DNA of 64,000 bases from JAJDTT01 sp022827025 (GTDB lineage: Bacteria > Acidobacteriota > UBA6911 > RPQK01 > JAJDTT01), in assembly GCA_965203535.1 (NCBI GenBank), contig OZ241897.1, positions 4,402,001 to 4,466,000 on the forward strand. The letters run 5' to 3'. The notes under the pieces are model-generated. The model was not told the DNA's origin, searched no databases, and saw nothing but the letters and a program-made list of their open reading frames with translations. Numbering within the stretch: position 1 is the stretch's first letter; each line of letters opens with the position of its first letter. The position numbers were made by a program, and so were the translations under genes. Shown in pieces: positions 1 to 7,584 of the stretch.

Positions 1-11
1 GGCGTGATGCG

Positions 12-1106
12 ATGATGTGGCACCTGATTCTCTCCAACCTCCGCCAGCGGCCGACCCGCACCTGCGTCAACATCATGGCCGTTTCCCTGGGTGTGGTGCT
101 GGTTCTGGTCAGCGTAGGACTCTCCTACGGGCAGTTGCTCGATCAGGCGCAACGGACCCGCCGCATCGGTGGGGACTTCATGCTTCAGCCACCGGACGCC
201 TCCTTCTTCCTGGCGCTCAACAGCGGCGCCATGGACGTGAGGATCGGACAGGTCATCGAGAAGGTGGACGGGGTCGAGGCCTCGACCCCGATCATGGTCA
301 AGGTCGTCAGCCGGGATTTCTTCGCGGTTTTCGGTGTGGAGGCGGCCAGCTTCCAGAGAGTCAATGACGGTCTGAAGTTCGTCCAGGGCCGGTTTTTCGA
401 GACCGGTGACGAGGCCGTCGTCGACGAACTCTACGCCTCCAAAAACGATGTCGAAATCGGACAGGACATCGATCTCCTGGGGCACAGGTTCCAGATTACC
501 GGGATCTACCAGAGGGGAACCGCCGGCCGGGCCATGATCCCACTCGAGACCCTGCAGAGGATCAACGGGACTCCGGGCAAGTGCTCGGTCTTCTTCATCC
601 GTGCCGGGGAAGAGCGGTCCCACGATGAGGTTCGAACGGCGCTGGAAACCCGGTTCGAAAACTACAAGGTGACGGCCACGGAGAACCTGGAACAACTCTT
701 CACTTCCACGACGCCCGTTTTTCGCGAATTCCTCCTGGTGATCGTTGCGCTGGCCGTGGCCATGAGCTTCCTGGTGACGCTCACGGCCACTTACAGCACG
801 ATCGTGGAGCGAACCCGGGAGATCGGGATTCTCAAATCCCTCGGGGCCTCCAAGACCTATATCGTCCGTCTCTTTCTCGAAGAGTCCCTGCTGGTCTCGG
901 TGCTGGGCCTGGTCTCCGGTTTCCTCCTGACCTGGGGAGTCCTCAGCCTGATCGCGGTCAAGTTCCCCTCCTTGCCCGTGATTATCCAGCCCCTCTGGCG
1001 AGTGGCGGTGGTGGGGATTTCGATGGGCGGAACCGTGCTGGGCGCTCTCTACCCGGCGTGGAAGGCGGCCAAGCTGGACCCGGTCACGGCCCTGGGCTAC
1101 GAGTAG
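12..1106 (+). CDS. FtsX/MacB-type ABC transporter permease
   Basis: A 364-residue inner-membrane permease of the MacB/FtsX class. One N-terminal transmembrane helix (about residues 18-40) is followed by an extracytoplasmic domain of about 190 residues (MacB periplasmic-core-like). A C-terminal FtsX domain (about 240-360) has three hydrophobic helices and the usual cytoplasmic loop with an ERTREIGILKSLGA motif. Family members use a separate ATPase to move lipoproteins, peptides or drugs, or act in mechanotransmission. The ATPase gene is presumably just upstream, outside the window: the start lies a few bases after a possible upstream stop, as in an operon. The start is one of two adjacent ATG codons (12 or 15). 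The family is clear; the substrate cannot be told. Confidence 0.88.
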   Translation: MMWHLILSNLRQRPTRTCVNIMAVSLGVVLVLVSVGLSYGQLLDQAQRTRRIGGDFMLQPPDASFFLALNSGAMDVRIGQVIEKVDGVEASTPIMVKVVSRDFFAVFGVEAASFQRVNDGLKFVQGRFFETGDEAVVDELYASKNDVEIGQDIDLLGHRFQITGIYQRGTAGRAMIPLETLQRINGTPGKCSVFFIRAGEERSHDEVRTALETRFENYKVTATENLEQLFTSTTPVFREFLLVIVALAVAMSFLVTLTATYSTIVERTREIGILKSLGASKTYIVRLFLEESLLVSVLGLVSGFLLTWGVLSLIAVKFPSLPVIIQPLWRVAVVGISMGGTVLGALYPAWKAAKLDPVTALGYE

Positions 1107-1187
1107 CGCCCGCTGCTGGGGCGACTGGAGGGGCGTCTGCCGAGGCGCCCAATGTTCGTTTCCGCAGGATAGGAGGACACAATAGAG

Positions 1188-2351
1188 ATGCCAGATCTTC
1201 AAGAGGAAGTACCGCGCCATCCCGTCGGACAACTCCTGACCTCCAAGGACCAGCCGGAGATTGCCCTGGTCGATCTCGGTAGGGATGTCAGTGCCGAATT
1301 GCGAACATCTTGGAACATGTCTCGCCCATTCGATACTGGCGCAGCCATAGATAGTGCGTGGCTATTACCTGCGCTCGGTGTCGGCAGCACGGCCGCCTCG
1401 TCCCTGCTTGCGGGCAACGTCTTCTTGGCAACCGCCAATCCCGCAACACTGATGACCGTCGGTGCGGGAGTCGGGTCCGCCGTGATGGGGTCGACCGGGA
1501 TCATTAGTCAGGCACCATTTGTCGCCTCCAGCACGGCCCTGACCTCGGTCATGGCACCGGTAATGCTTTTCACGACCGTTTCGTCGGTGATGATCTGTGC
1601 GCGCCTGGACCGAGTACAGAGAACTCTAGGCAGACTCTTCGAGGCCGTGGAACTCGTGCGTCGTCTCCTCGATGCCGAGGACTATGCCAAGTTCGAAAGT
1701 GCGGCGGAACAGATCGAAGAAATCCGATCCGAATTCGAGCACCTCCGGAAATTCTCCGACGATGTAAAGATCAAGCTCACGATGGTTGAGCGCGACGTGA
1801 ACGTGCTACGTCACAAATATGGACGCCTGCTGGCAAGAGATATCGACTCTGAGGACGAAGCCCATTCGTCGGTATCGGATCTGAATCGGTTCTTCCTCGC
1901 AAGTCTCCTCGACATTCAGGTCGATCTCCTTCGGTTGTATCTGGCGCTCCAGGATAATCCTGACCTCGTCGAGGTGCGCCACGCAGAACTCCATAAGAAG
2001 ATTGAACGGTACGGCAACGACTTCAGAAAAATTCTCGACGACGACCGGGTCGGTGCCTTTCACAGGAGACTGAAAGGAGACTTGTCCAAGTCACGGTGGC
2101 ATCGGCAACTTCCAGCCCGTTTGCGCCTTCCCTTCGGAAGCAAACTGGCGAAACGAATACGGAACGTCCGGGCTGTCCGCAATGACTCCAACTTGATCCG
2201 AGCACGTATCCGGGGTTGGACTGACGCGTTTGAGTCCGCGACTGACGAGTCGCGAAAGCAAGCCATCGTTTTCTATCGCGAGTCAGACGGCGAGCATACG
2301 CTACACGCGTATCATACGCGCGATCTTCAATTGCAACAGGCGGTCGCGTAG
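1188..2351 (+). CDS. Orphan protein with Gly/Ala-rich hydrophobic region and coiled coil
   Basis: A 387-residue protein that I do not recognise. Residues about 57-145 are a long Gly/Ala/Ser/Thr-rich hydrophobic stretch that could form two or three membrane helices or a membrane-inserting hairpin. Residues about 145-215 read as a charged coiled coil, followed by a further helical region and a basic segment (about 300-345). An AGGAGG ribosome-binding site lies at 1169-1174, about 13 bases before the ATG. Codon use is less GC-biased than in its neighbours, and it sits alone between an exporter permease and a convergent kinase gene, so it may have been acquired. The layout (hydrophobic hairpin plus long helices) recalls alpha-pore-forming or membrane-remodelling proteins, but that is only an architectural analogy. 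Confidence 0.7.
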   Translation: MPDLQEEVPRHPVGQLLTSKDQPEIALVDLGRDVSAELRTSWNMSRPFDTGAAIDSAWLLPALGVGSTAASSLLAGNVFLATANPATLMTVGAGVGSAVMGSTGIISQAPFVASSTALTSVMAPVMLFTTVSSVMICARLDRVQRTLGRLFEAVELVRRLLDAEDYAKFESAAEQIEEIRSEFEHLRKFSDDVKIKLTMVERDVNVLRHKYGRLLARDIDSEDEAHSSVSDLNRFFLASLLDIQVDLLRLYLALQDNPDLVEVRHAELHKKIERYGNDFRKILDDDRVGAFHRRLKGDLSKSRWHRQLPARLRLPFGSKLAKRIRNVRAVRNDSNLIRARIRGWTDAFESATDESRKQAIVFYRESDGEHTLHAYHTRDLQLQQAVA

Positions 2352-2389
2352 CCTGTTTCCGAAGGCCCGTTTGGACGGCTCAGCGCGGT

Positions 2390-3532
2390 TCACGCGTCCA
2401 GATGCCTAGACTCGGGACGGCACAAAATTTCTTCAACCATTTGGACCATCCGCTCTTCGTGCCGTCGGATGGATTCCACCAGTTTGAACTGGGCGCGGCA
2501 GCGGTCCAGGTTCTGATCCTCCCGGCGGATCTTGAAATAGACGTCCCCTTCCAGGTGGTCCGTGAGGAAGCGGAGGCCCAGCTCGTAGGCGATGAGTTGT
2601 CCCGAGAAGGGGAGATATTGCCGTTCGGTCGGGGTGAGAAAGTGGGCGGTCTCCGCAAGGTAACCTCGAGCCAGAGCTTCGAAGAGGGGCAACTCGACAC
2701 CCACTCGGGAGAGGTCACGCTCGTCCTCCCGGTGGGTTCCCGAGCCGGTTCGCATCAGGTCTCCGAAATCATGAATGGACAGGCCCGGCATGACCGTGTC
2801 CAGATCGATGACGCACAGCATCTTGCCGGTCGCCGCGTCCAGCAGGACGTTGTTGATCTTGGTGTCGTTGTGAGTGACCCTCTCGGGCAGCCGGCCCTGC
2901 TTGCAGAGGCGGGGCAGCACCCGGATCAGCGACTCGCAGGACCGGGCGAATCGGATCGGTTCCCGGGCGTCCCGGGCGCGATTCCGCGGGTCCCGCTCCA
3001 ACGCCGAGAGGAACTGGCCGAACCGGAATTCCGTATCGTGAAAGCCGGGGATGGTTTCGTCCAGACGCGGGGGCGGCAGGTCCAGGAGCAGTTTCTGAAA
3101 GCGCCCGAATGCGCGGGCCGCCTCATAGGCCATCCGGGGCGAGGCGACGGTGTCATAGATGGAAGCGCCTTCGACGAAGTCGTAGGTGCGCCAGTAGTTC
3201 CCGGCAGGATCCTGATAGAAGCTGGAGCCGTCGCAGGCCGGCACCAGGGTCAGGGAACAGCGCCTCAGATCTTCGACTCCCGCCTGCCGGAGTTTCTGCC
3301 TGAGGTGACGGGTGACTCTCTGAATGTTCCCCATGAGGGCGGGCGGATCCCGGAAGACCCGCTGGTTGATCCGCTGATGAACGTACCGCTTCCGATGCCC
3401 CCGATGCCGGTAGCTGGCGAGGTAGGTGTCATGGATGTGGCCGTTCCCGTAGGGACGAATCCAGGCGAGGACCCCGCGCACGGCGAAACGGGAGCTGACG
3501 GCCGCGAGATCGTCCTGTTGTTGCCGGGTCAT
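2390..3532 (-). CDS. Aminoglycoside-phosphotransferase-fold sugar kinase (N-acetylhexosamine 1-kinase-like)
   Basis: A 380-residue kinase of the APH/choline-kinase fold. The catalytic loop HNDTKINN (residues about 221-228) and the metal-binding segment VIDLDTVMPG (about 241-250) match the NahK (N-acetylhexosamine 1-kinase) version of the fold. NahK-type enzymes phosphorylate GlcNAc or GalNAc at C1 in salvage of amino sugars. The reading frame stays open upstream of 3532, but that part crosses a hairpin-rich intergenic stretch and reads as low-complexity. I therefore start at the ATG at 3532, which has an AGGAAGG about 11 bases upstream. The gene follows the MlrC-type peptidase on the same strand, about 210 bp downstream. 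The exact sugar is inferred, not seen. Confidence 0.8.
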   Translation of the reverse strand: MTRQQQDDLAAVSSRFAVRGVLAWIRPYGNGHIHDTYLASYRHRGHRKRYVHQRINQRVFRDPPALMGNIQRVTRHLRQKLRQAGVEDLRRCSLTLVPACDGSSFYQDPAGNYWRTYDFVEGASIYDTVASPRMAYEAARAFGRFQKLLLDLPPPRLDETIPGFHDTEFRFGQFLSALERDPRNRARDAREPIRFARSCESLIRVLPRLCKQGRLPERVTHNDTKINNVLLDAATGKMLCVIDLDTVMPGLSIHDFGDLMRTGSGTHREDERDLSRVGVELPLFEALARGYLAETAHFLTPTERQYLPFSGQLIAYELGLRFLTDHLEGDVYFKIRREDQNLDRCRAQFKLVESIRRHEERMVQMVEEILCRPESRHLDA

Positions 3533-3720
3533 TCCTGCGCCCTTCCTGAGAGGCCGCGGCAATCGCCACGAATTCCGGGATTCTAGCGTTGGCGATCGTA
3601 AACGCATAGTAGCCAATGGCCCGGGCGAATGTTGCCGGGACGCTCCGCCGGTGCCGAACGTGGCCTGTTGTTGTTGCTTGTGGGCCATGGATCTTGCCAG
3701 GCAACGGGCAACCACCAGAG

Positions 3721-3743
3721 GGGGCAACCACAAGGGTTGCCCC
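3721..3743 (-). repeat. Intergenic hairpin after the MlrC-type gene
   Basis: GGGGCAACC and GGTTGCCCC form a perfect 9-bp stem around a 5-base loop, touching the stop codon of the upstream gene. There is no T-run, so it is not a classic terminator. It may shape mRNA ends or belong to the scattered short-hairpin family noted elsewhere in the window. Confidence 0.5.
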
Positions 3744-5215
3744 TACGATTCTCGCCTTACTCCCCCGAGTGGGTACACGCGGCGGCCCAGCCGCTTGTAC
3801 GTGATGGCATCCGGACTGTGGACTCCCGGCTCCGATACGACCTGGATCTGACCGGCCCATTCCTCGAAGCCGGCTCGGAAGTGCGCCGCCGATTTCAAGC
3901 CGATGTATCGCATCTTCTTGGGATCGAGCCCCAGAGTGAGCGAAAAAGCGGTGTCGAACGGTTGTTCCCGGACGCTGACCAGCAGGACGTGGACGCCGTC
4001 GACTCGAATCCGGGCCGAGACCCCCATGTTGCCCCGCAGGCCGGCGTACATGGGACCGTTGTAGGCGAAATCTCCGTCGGAGACGGCTTCCACCACGGCC
4101 TCCACGGGAACCGGCGGCCCCTGGCTGGGGGTCGATTTGCCCCCGACCTGGAGCGATACGGCGGCGCCGGGGCCGGCGCGATGGCAGGCCAGCGCGGATT
4201 CGTGGTCCACGATGTACAGAACGCAGGCGTCCTTGAGCCCGCGGTCCAGAAAGGCTCTGAGCATCCCGGTGCTGTCCCCCGGGGAACCGCCGCCCGTATT
4301 GTCGTTTTTGTCTGCGAAGACGGCCGGATACCGGCCCAGCATCTCCGCCTTGTCCAGTGCTTCCCGGGTGGAGGGAAGGTGGTGGTGCCAATCGGCCCGG
4401 CGCCGGTAGATCCACGCCGCCAGCTCGTCGGCGTGGCGTTGGGCCGAAGCCAGATCGTTGTCCGTGACGACGTGAACTGAAGCTCCCACGTGCGGCGCGT
4501 CGGCCAACGCAAAACAGGTGGCAATGGATGCGGCCACAACGCCCGGTTCGGCTTCCAACCGGTGCAGGCGCTCGATGGCTTCGCTCATGGGCGGGTGCGC
4601 GGTCACTTGGTTCAGACCCCAGAACATGGGGATCTGGGAGAGGGCCATGGTGGGACGCAAGCCCTCCCTGACGATCCGGACCATCACGTCGGCGCATTCC
4701 CGGCCCCGCGCCGCCATGTCCACCTCGGGATAGGTTTCCCGGCCGATGAGGACGTCGGCCAGCTCGACCATGCGTTGCGAGACGTTGGAGTGGATGTCCA
4801 GCTGAGCGACGATGGGCGCCTCCGGCCCCACCAGATCTCGAACCGCCGCCAGGATGTAGGCCTCGCCGTCGTCGATGCCTTCGGCCGCCATGGAGCCGTG
4901 GAGCTCCAGCAGGACTCCGTCCGCCGGAGACGCGGCCTTCATCAGACCCAGCATCCGGTCCAGGAGGCGGTCCAGGTCTCGCCGGGGGACCGGACCGCTG
5001 GGATGGGCCTCGGCGAAAATGGTCGGGACCAGCTCGAAACCGTGAGCTTCTGCCGCTTCGATGAACCCGCTGGTGGGAACGTTGGCGCCCCGGAACGCCG
5101 GGATGATCTGGTCGGGTTGAAGCTCCCCGAATCTCTCGCTGAAGCTCCGCAGGGTGGTGGGAACGGGTGTGAACGTGCTGGTCTCGTGACTAATGGTGCC
5201 GGTGAGGATCTTCAT
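3743..5215 (-). CDS. M81 family (MlrC-type) metallopeptidase
   Basis: A 490-residue protein of the MlrC/DUF1485 family. The N-terminal SHETSTF segment (residues 9-15), LDIHSN (139-144) and YPEVDMAARG (about 162-171) hold the likely zinc ligands and acidic residues. The later DKNDNTGGGSPGDST block (302-316) is the family hallmark. MlrC opens linearised microcystin fragments in the known system; most homologues have unknown peptide or amide substrates. I start at the ATG at 5215 (MKILTG) rather than the upstream ATG at 5230, because family members begin at this strand. It shares a strand with the NahK-like kinase, with a hairpin between them. No microcystinase partner genes are present, so degradation of that toxin should not be assumed. 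Confidence 0.85.
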   Translation of the reverse strand: MKILTGTISHETSTFTPVPTTLRSFSERFGELQPDQIIPAFRGANVPTSGFIEAAEAHGFELVPTIFAEAHPSGPVPRRDLDRLLDRMLGLMKAASPADGVLLELHGSMAAEGIDDGEAYILAAVRDLVGPEAPIVAQLDIHSNVSQRMVELADVLIGRETYPEVDMAARGRECADVMVRIVREGLRPTMALSQIPMFWGLNQVTAHPPMSEAIERLHRLEAEPGVVAASIATCFALADAPHVGASVHVVTDNDLASAQRHADELAAWIYRRRADWHHHLPSTREALDKAEMLGRYPAVFADKNDNTGGGSPGDSTGMLRAFLDRGLKDACVLYIVDHESALACHRAGPGAAVSLQVGGKSTPSQGPPVPVEAVVEAVSDGDFAYNGPMYAGLRGNMGVSARIRVDGVHVLLVSVREQPFDTAFSLTLGLDPKKMRYIGLKSAAHFRAGFEEWAGQIQVVSEPGVHSPDAITYKRLGRRVYPLGGVRRES

Positions 5216-5364
5216 CGGATCAGCCTCCACTCAAGCCGTGACCCGCCTGCGGCCGGCCGGAATATCTTGGTTCTCCATCCGATCTGTGAATACAAGGTCA
5301 TGATTCCATAAAGGTCTGATAGGAGCTTCCCCACCGGCCCCGGTCCGGCGAAATCCCGCGTGAA

Positions 5365-5832
5365 AAGGAGTGGGGGTTTTCCTACCCCCACTCCCACGGG
5401 GGGACTGAAAGTCCCCCCTCCTATTCACCCAACGCCGGCCCCACCGGGGCCCAGCGAAAGCAACCGCAGCGAAGAGGGGGGACAAGAATGTCCCCCCTCC
5501 GGGGGACCCCATGTTTTTCGAAGGAGTGGGGGTTTTCCTACCCCCACTCTCACGGGGGGACTGAAAGTCCCCCCTCCTATTCACCCAACTCCGGCCCCAC
5601 CGGGGCCCAGCGAAAGCAACCGCAGCGAAGAGGGGGGACAAGAATGTCCCCCCTCCGGGGGACCCCATGTTTTTCGAAGGAGTGGGGGTTTTCCTACCCC
5701 CACTCTCACGGGGGGACTAAAAGTCCCCCCTCCTATCCGCCCAACTCCGGCCCACCGGGGCCCAGCGAAAGCAACCGCGGCGAAGAGGGGGACAGGAATG
5801 TCCCCCCTCCGGGTGCCCCATGTTTGTCAAAG
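5365..5832. repeat. Three tandem copies of a 156-bp GC-rich hairpin repeat
   Basis: Units begin at 5365, 5521 and 5677, giving an exact 156-bp period. Each unit carries several palindromes: GTGGGGGT/ACCCCCAC around a TTTCCT-type loop, GGGGGGACT/AGTCCCCCC around GAA, GGGGGGACA/TGTCCCCCC around AGAA, and a GCCCC/GGGGC stem. Reading frames cross the unit in several phases only because the period is divisible by three, so they are not genes. Related units lie at 9419-9850 in inverted orientation. Confidence 0.9.
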
Positions 5833-5897
5833 AAGGGGGTTGGGGCGCGCGGACATGAGCCGGGCGGCACCGAATTCTGACGGAATCTCCCGCGGGC

Positions 5898-5906
5898 TGG
5901 TAAACT
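5898..5906 (+). promoter_or_regulatory. Extended -10 promoter, apparently leaderless
   Basis: TGGTAAACT matches the extended -10 form TGnTAnnnT. The predicted first transcribed base, 7 nt after the motif, is the G of the GTG codon at 5913. The same TGGTAAACTCCGGG string precedes the quinoprotein gene at the same spacing. No clear -35 box is seen. Confidence 0.45.
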
Positions 5907-5912
5907 CCGGGA

Positions 5913-6686
5913 GTGTTGCGAATTCATAAAGCTGGCCGGGTCCTGAGAATGCGGGAAGCCCGCGCCCGATACGCATGGGTCCTGTTGTGGTTCCTCCTGG
6001 CCCCCGCGCAGCCGCGTGCAGGCGATTGGATTGCCCTGTACAACGGGAAGAACCTGGAGGGGTGGGAGTCCGTCGGGTCCGGTTTCTGGATGCCGACTCC
6101 CGAAGGCTGGCTGCTGGGGCAGTGGGACCCCTTCGATCCGCCCGACCCCGAACCCTGGCTCAACGGAGTGAAGGCGCGCCTGAACCGTTCCCGGTTCAAG
6201 ACCGACTTCAAGGTGGTCATCAACCAGGCCTGGCTCTACACCCGCCGGGAATTCTACGAGTACGACCTCCACCTGGAGTGGAAGGTCCCTCCCGGCGGCA
6301 ACAGCGGCGTTGCGCTGCACGATCCGAGCCGGGGGCGATTCACGTCAGGTCCCGAAGCCGACCTCGCCCGGACCCCCTCCCAGATCGCCTACGAAGTCCA
6401 GATCGTCAATCTGGACCTGGAGCAGGATTTCACGGGGAGCATCTACATGGTCCAGGCCGCCCGGGAGGATGTACGCAACGAGGATGACTGGAACGTGTTC
6501 GACATCGAGGTTCGCCGGGGAATGATCAGAGTCCGGCTCAACGGACACCTGGTCACGGAAGGCACTCCGATTCCCGGCCGTCCCGAATCGGGGCCCATCG
6601 GAATTCAGCTCCACGATCCCGGCAGTTTCATCCTGTTGCGTGACATTCGCATTCGAGAGTTGACGCCGGCTTCGGCCCGCGAGTGA
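5913..6686 (+). CDS. Secreted DUF1080 (3-keto-disaccharide hydrolase-like) protein
   Basis: A 257-residue protein with a hydrophobic signal segment (around residues 20-36, cleavage near QPRAG) and one DUF1080 beta-jelly-roll domain (about 37-250). Recognisable family segments are WIALYNGKNLEGW, a NSGVALH-like stretch and a WNVFDIEVRRG strand. DUF1080 proteins bind or cleave carbohydrate derivatives, including 3-keto-glycosides, in the periplasm or outside the cell, and are abundant in Acidobacteriota and Planctomycetota. The start is uncertain. GTG at 5913 would make a leaderless message with a promoter ending at 5906; ATG at 5949 gives a more compact signal peptide but no good ribosome-binding site. 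It is convergent with the SDR gene. Substrate unknown. Confidence 0.82.
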   Translation: MLRIHKAGRVLRMREARARYAWVLLWFLLAPAQPRAGDWIALYNGKNLEGWESVGSGFWMPTPEGWLLGQWDPFDPPDPEPWLNGVKARLNRSRFKTDFKVVINQAWLYTRREFYEYDLHLEWKVPPGGNSGVALHDPSRGRFTSGPEADLARTPSQIAYEVQIVNLDLEQDFTGSIYMVQAAREDVRNEDDWNVFDIEVRRGMIRVRLNGHLVTEGTPIPGRPESGPIGIQLHDPGSFILLRDIRIRELTPASARE

Positions 6687-6723
6687 CGGCAATGCCGGCC
6701 GGGCGATTGCCGGCGCGTTGCCG

Positions 6724-7479
6724 TCAATGAGCCAGGTACCCGCCGTCGATGGGGAGCGCCAAGCCGTTGACGTAGGCGGCGGCGTCGCTGCAGAGCCACA
6801 CGGCCGCTTCCGCAACCTCGTCCGGAGTCCCGAATCGAGCCATGGGGATGAACTGCGCCATCCGTTCCGCGCGTTCGGGATCGGCCCCCAGGAGCCGGTC
6901 GGTCATGGGTGTCCGGATGGCTCCCGGGCAGAGCGCGTTGACCCGGATTCCTTGGGCTCCGTACTCGACGGCGGCGGTCCTGGTCAGGCCCAGCACCCCG
7001 TGCTTGCTGGCGATGTAGGCGGACATGCGGCCCCGGGAGCCGACGTGTCCGGCGGTCGACGAGGTGTTGACGATGGCGCCCTTCCCCTGTTTCAGCATCT
7101 GCCGCAGCTCGTACTTCATGCAAAGCCAGGTTCCCTTGAGATTGACGCCGATGAGCCGGTCCCAAACCTCGTCCGGGTACTCGTGCATTCGGGCGATGGC
7201 GCCTTCGACGGCCGCGTTGTTGAAGGCGCAATCCAACCGCCCGTAGAGGTCGACGGCCCGGCCGATCAGGTGCTCGACCTCCGGCCTGAGGGAGACGTCG
7301 GCCGGGATGAAGGTCGACGGCGCCGGCATCATCCGCACGGTTTCGGCCCCTTTTTCGGGATCGACATCGGAGACGACGACCCGGGCTCCGGCTCGGGCAA
7401 AGGCCAGCGCGGCGGCCCGGCCGATTCCGGACCCTCCTCCGGTGACCAGGGCGACTCGGTCTCGCAGCGAATTCATCAT
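6724..7479 (-). CDS. SDR family NAD(P)-dependent oxidoreductase
   Basis: A 251-residue classical short-chain dehydrogenase/reductase. TGGGSGIG (residues 13-20) binds the cofactor. A conserved Asp at the end of beta-2/beta-3 (VSDVD) suggests a preference for NAD. NNAA lies near 87-90, and the catalytic Ser140/141, Tyr155 and Lys159 are in NTSS and YIASK. The length is normal for FabG-like enzymes. The gene stands alone on the minus strand between two secreted-enzyme genes on the plus strand, so the substrate (sugar, steroid, acyl or alcohol) cannot be inferred. Confidence 0.88.
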   Translation of the reverse strand: MMNSLRDRVALVTGGGSGIGRAAALAFARAGARVVVSDVDPEKGAETVRMMPAPSTFIPADVSLRPEVEHLIGRAVDLYGRLDCAFNNAAVEGAIARMHEYPDEVWDRLIGVNLKGTWLCMKYELRQMLKQGKGAIVNTSSTAGHVGSRGRMSAYIASKHGVLGLTRTAAVEYGAQGIRVNALCPGAIRTPMTDRLLGADPERAERMAQFIPMARFGTPDEVAEAAVWLCSDAAAYVNGLALPIDGGYLAH

Positions 7480-7568
7480 CCGGGTCCATCCTCCCGCGGC
7501 GGGGCGCTAGTCTCTCATACTTTTCCCGAGCCCTCATGCGCATTTGGGACCGGGGCCGGAGGTTTCTC

Positions 7569-7577
7569 TGGTAAACT
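7569..7577 (+). promoter_or_regulatory. Extended -10 promoter upstream of quinoprotein, apparently leaderless
   Basis: TGGTAAACT is followed 7 bases later by the ATG at 7585, so transcription would begin at or one base before the start codon. The 14-bp string TGGTAAACTCCGGG is identical to that before the DUF1080 gene. No ribosome-binding site is visible. Confidence 0.45.
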
Positions 7578-7584
7578 CCGGGGC

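Noticed and set aside
3532..3733. 67-residue N-terminal extension of the NahK-like kinase
   Set aside because: It crosses the intergenic hairpin and has low-complexity sequence; the ATG at 3532 has a ribosome-binding site and normal family length.
5231..5929. Long reading frames of 130-190 residues on both strands across the repeat block
   Set aside because: They are repeats of the same Gly/Pro/Ser-rich string caused by the 156-bp period being divisible by three; the DNA is palindromic and no start or family fits.
6718..7584. N-terminal extension of the quinoprotein to 843 residues
   Set aside because: The extension is antisense to the SDR gene; the signal peptide begins at 7585.
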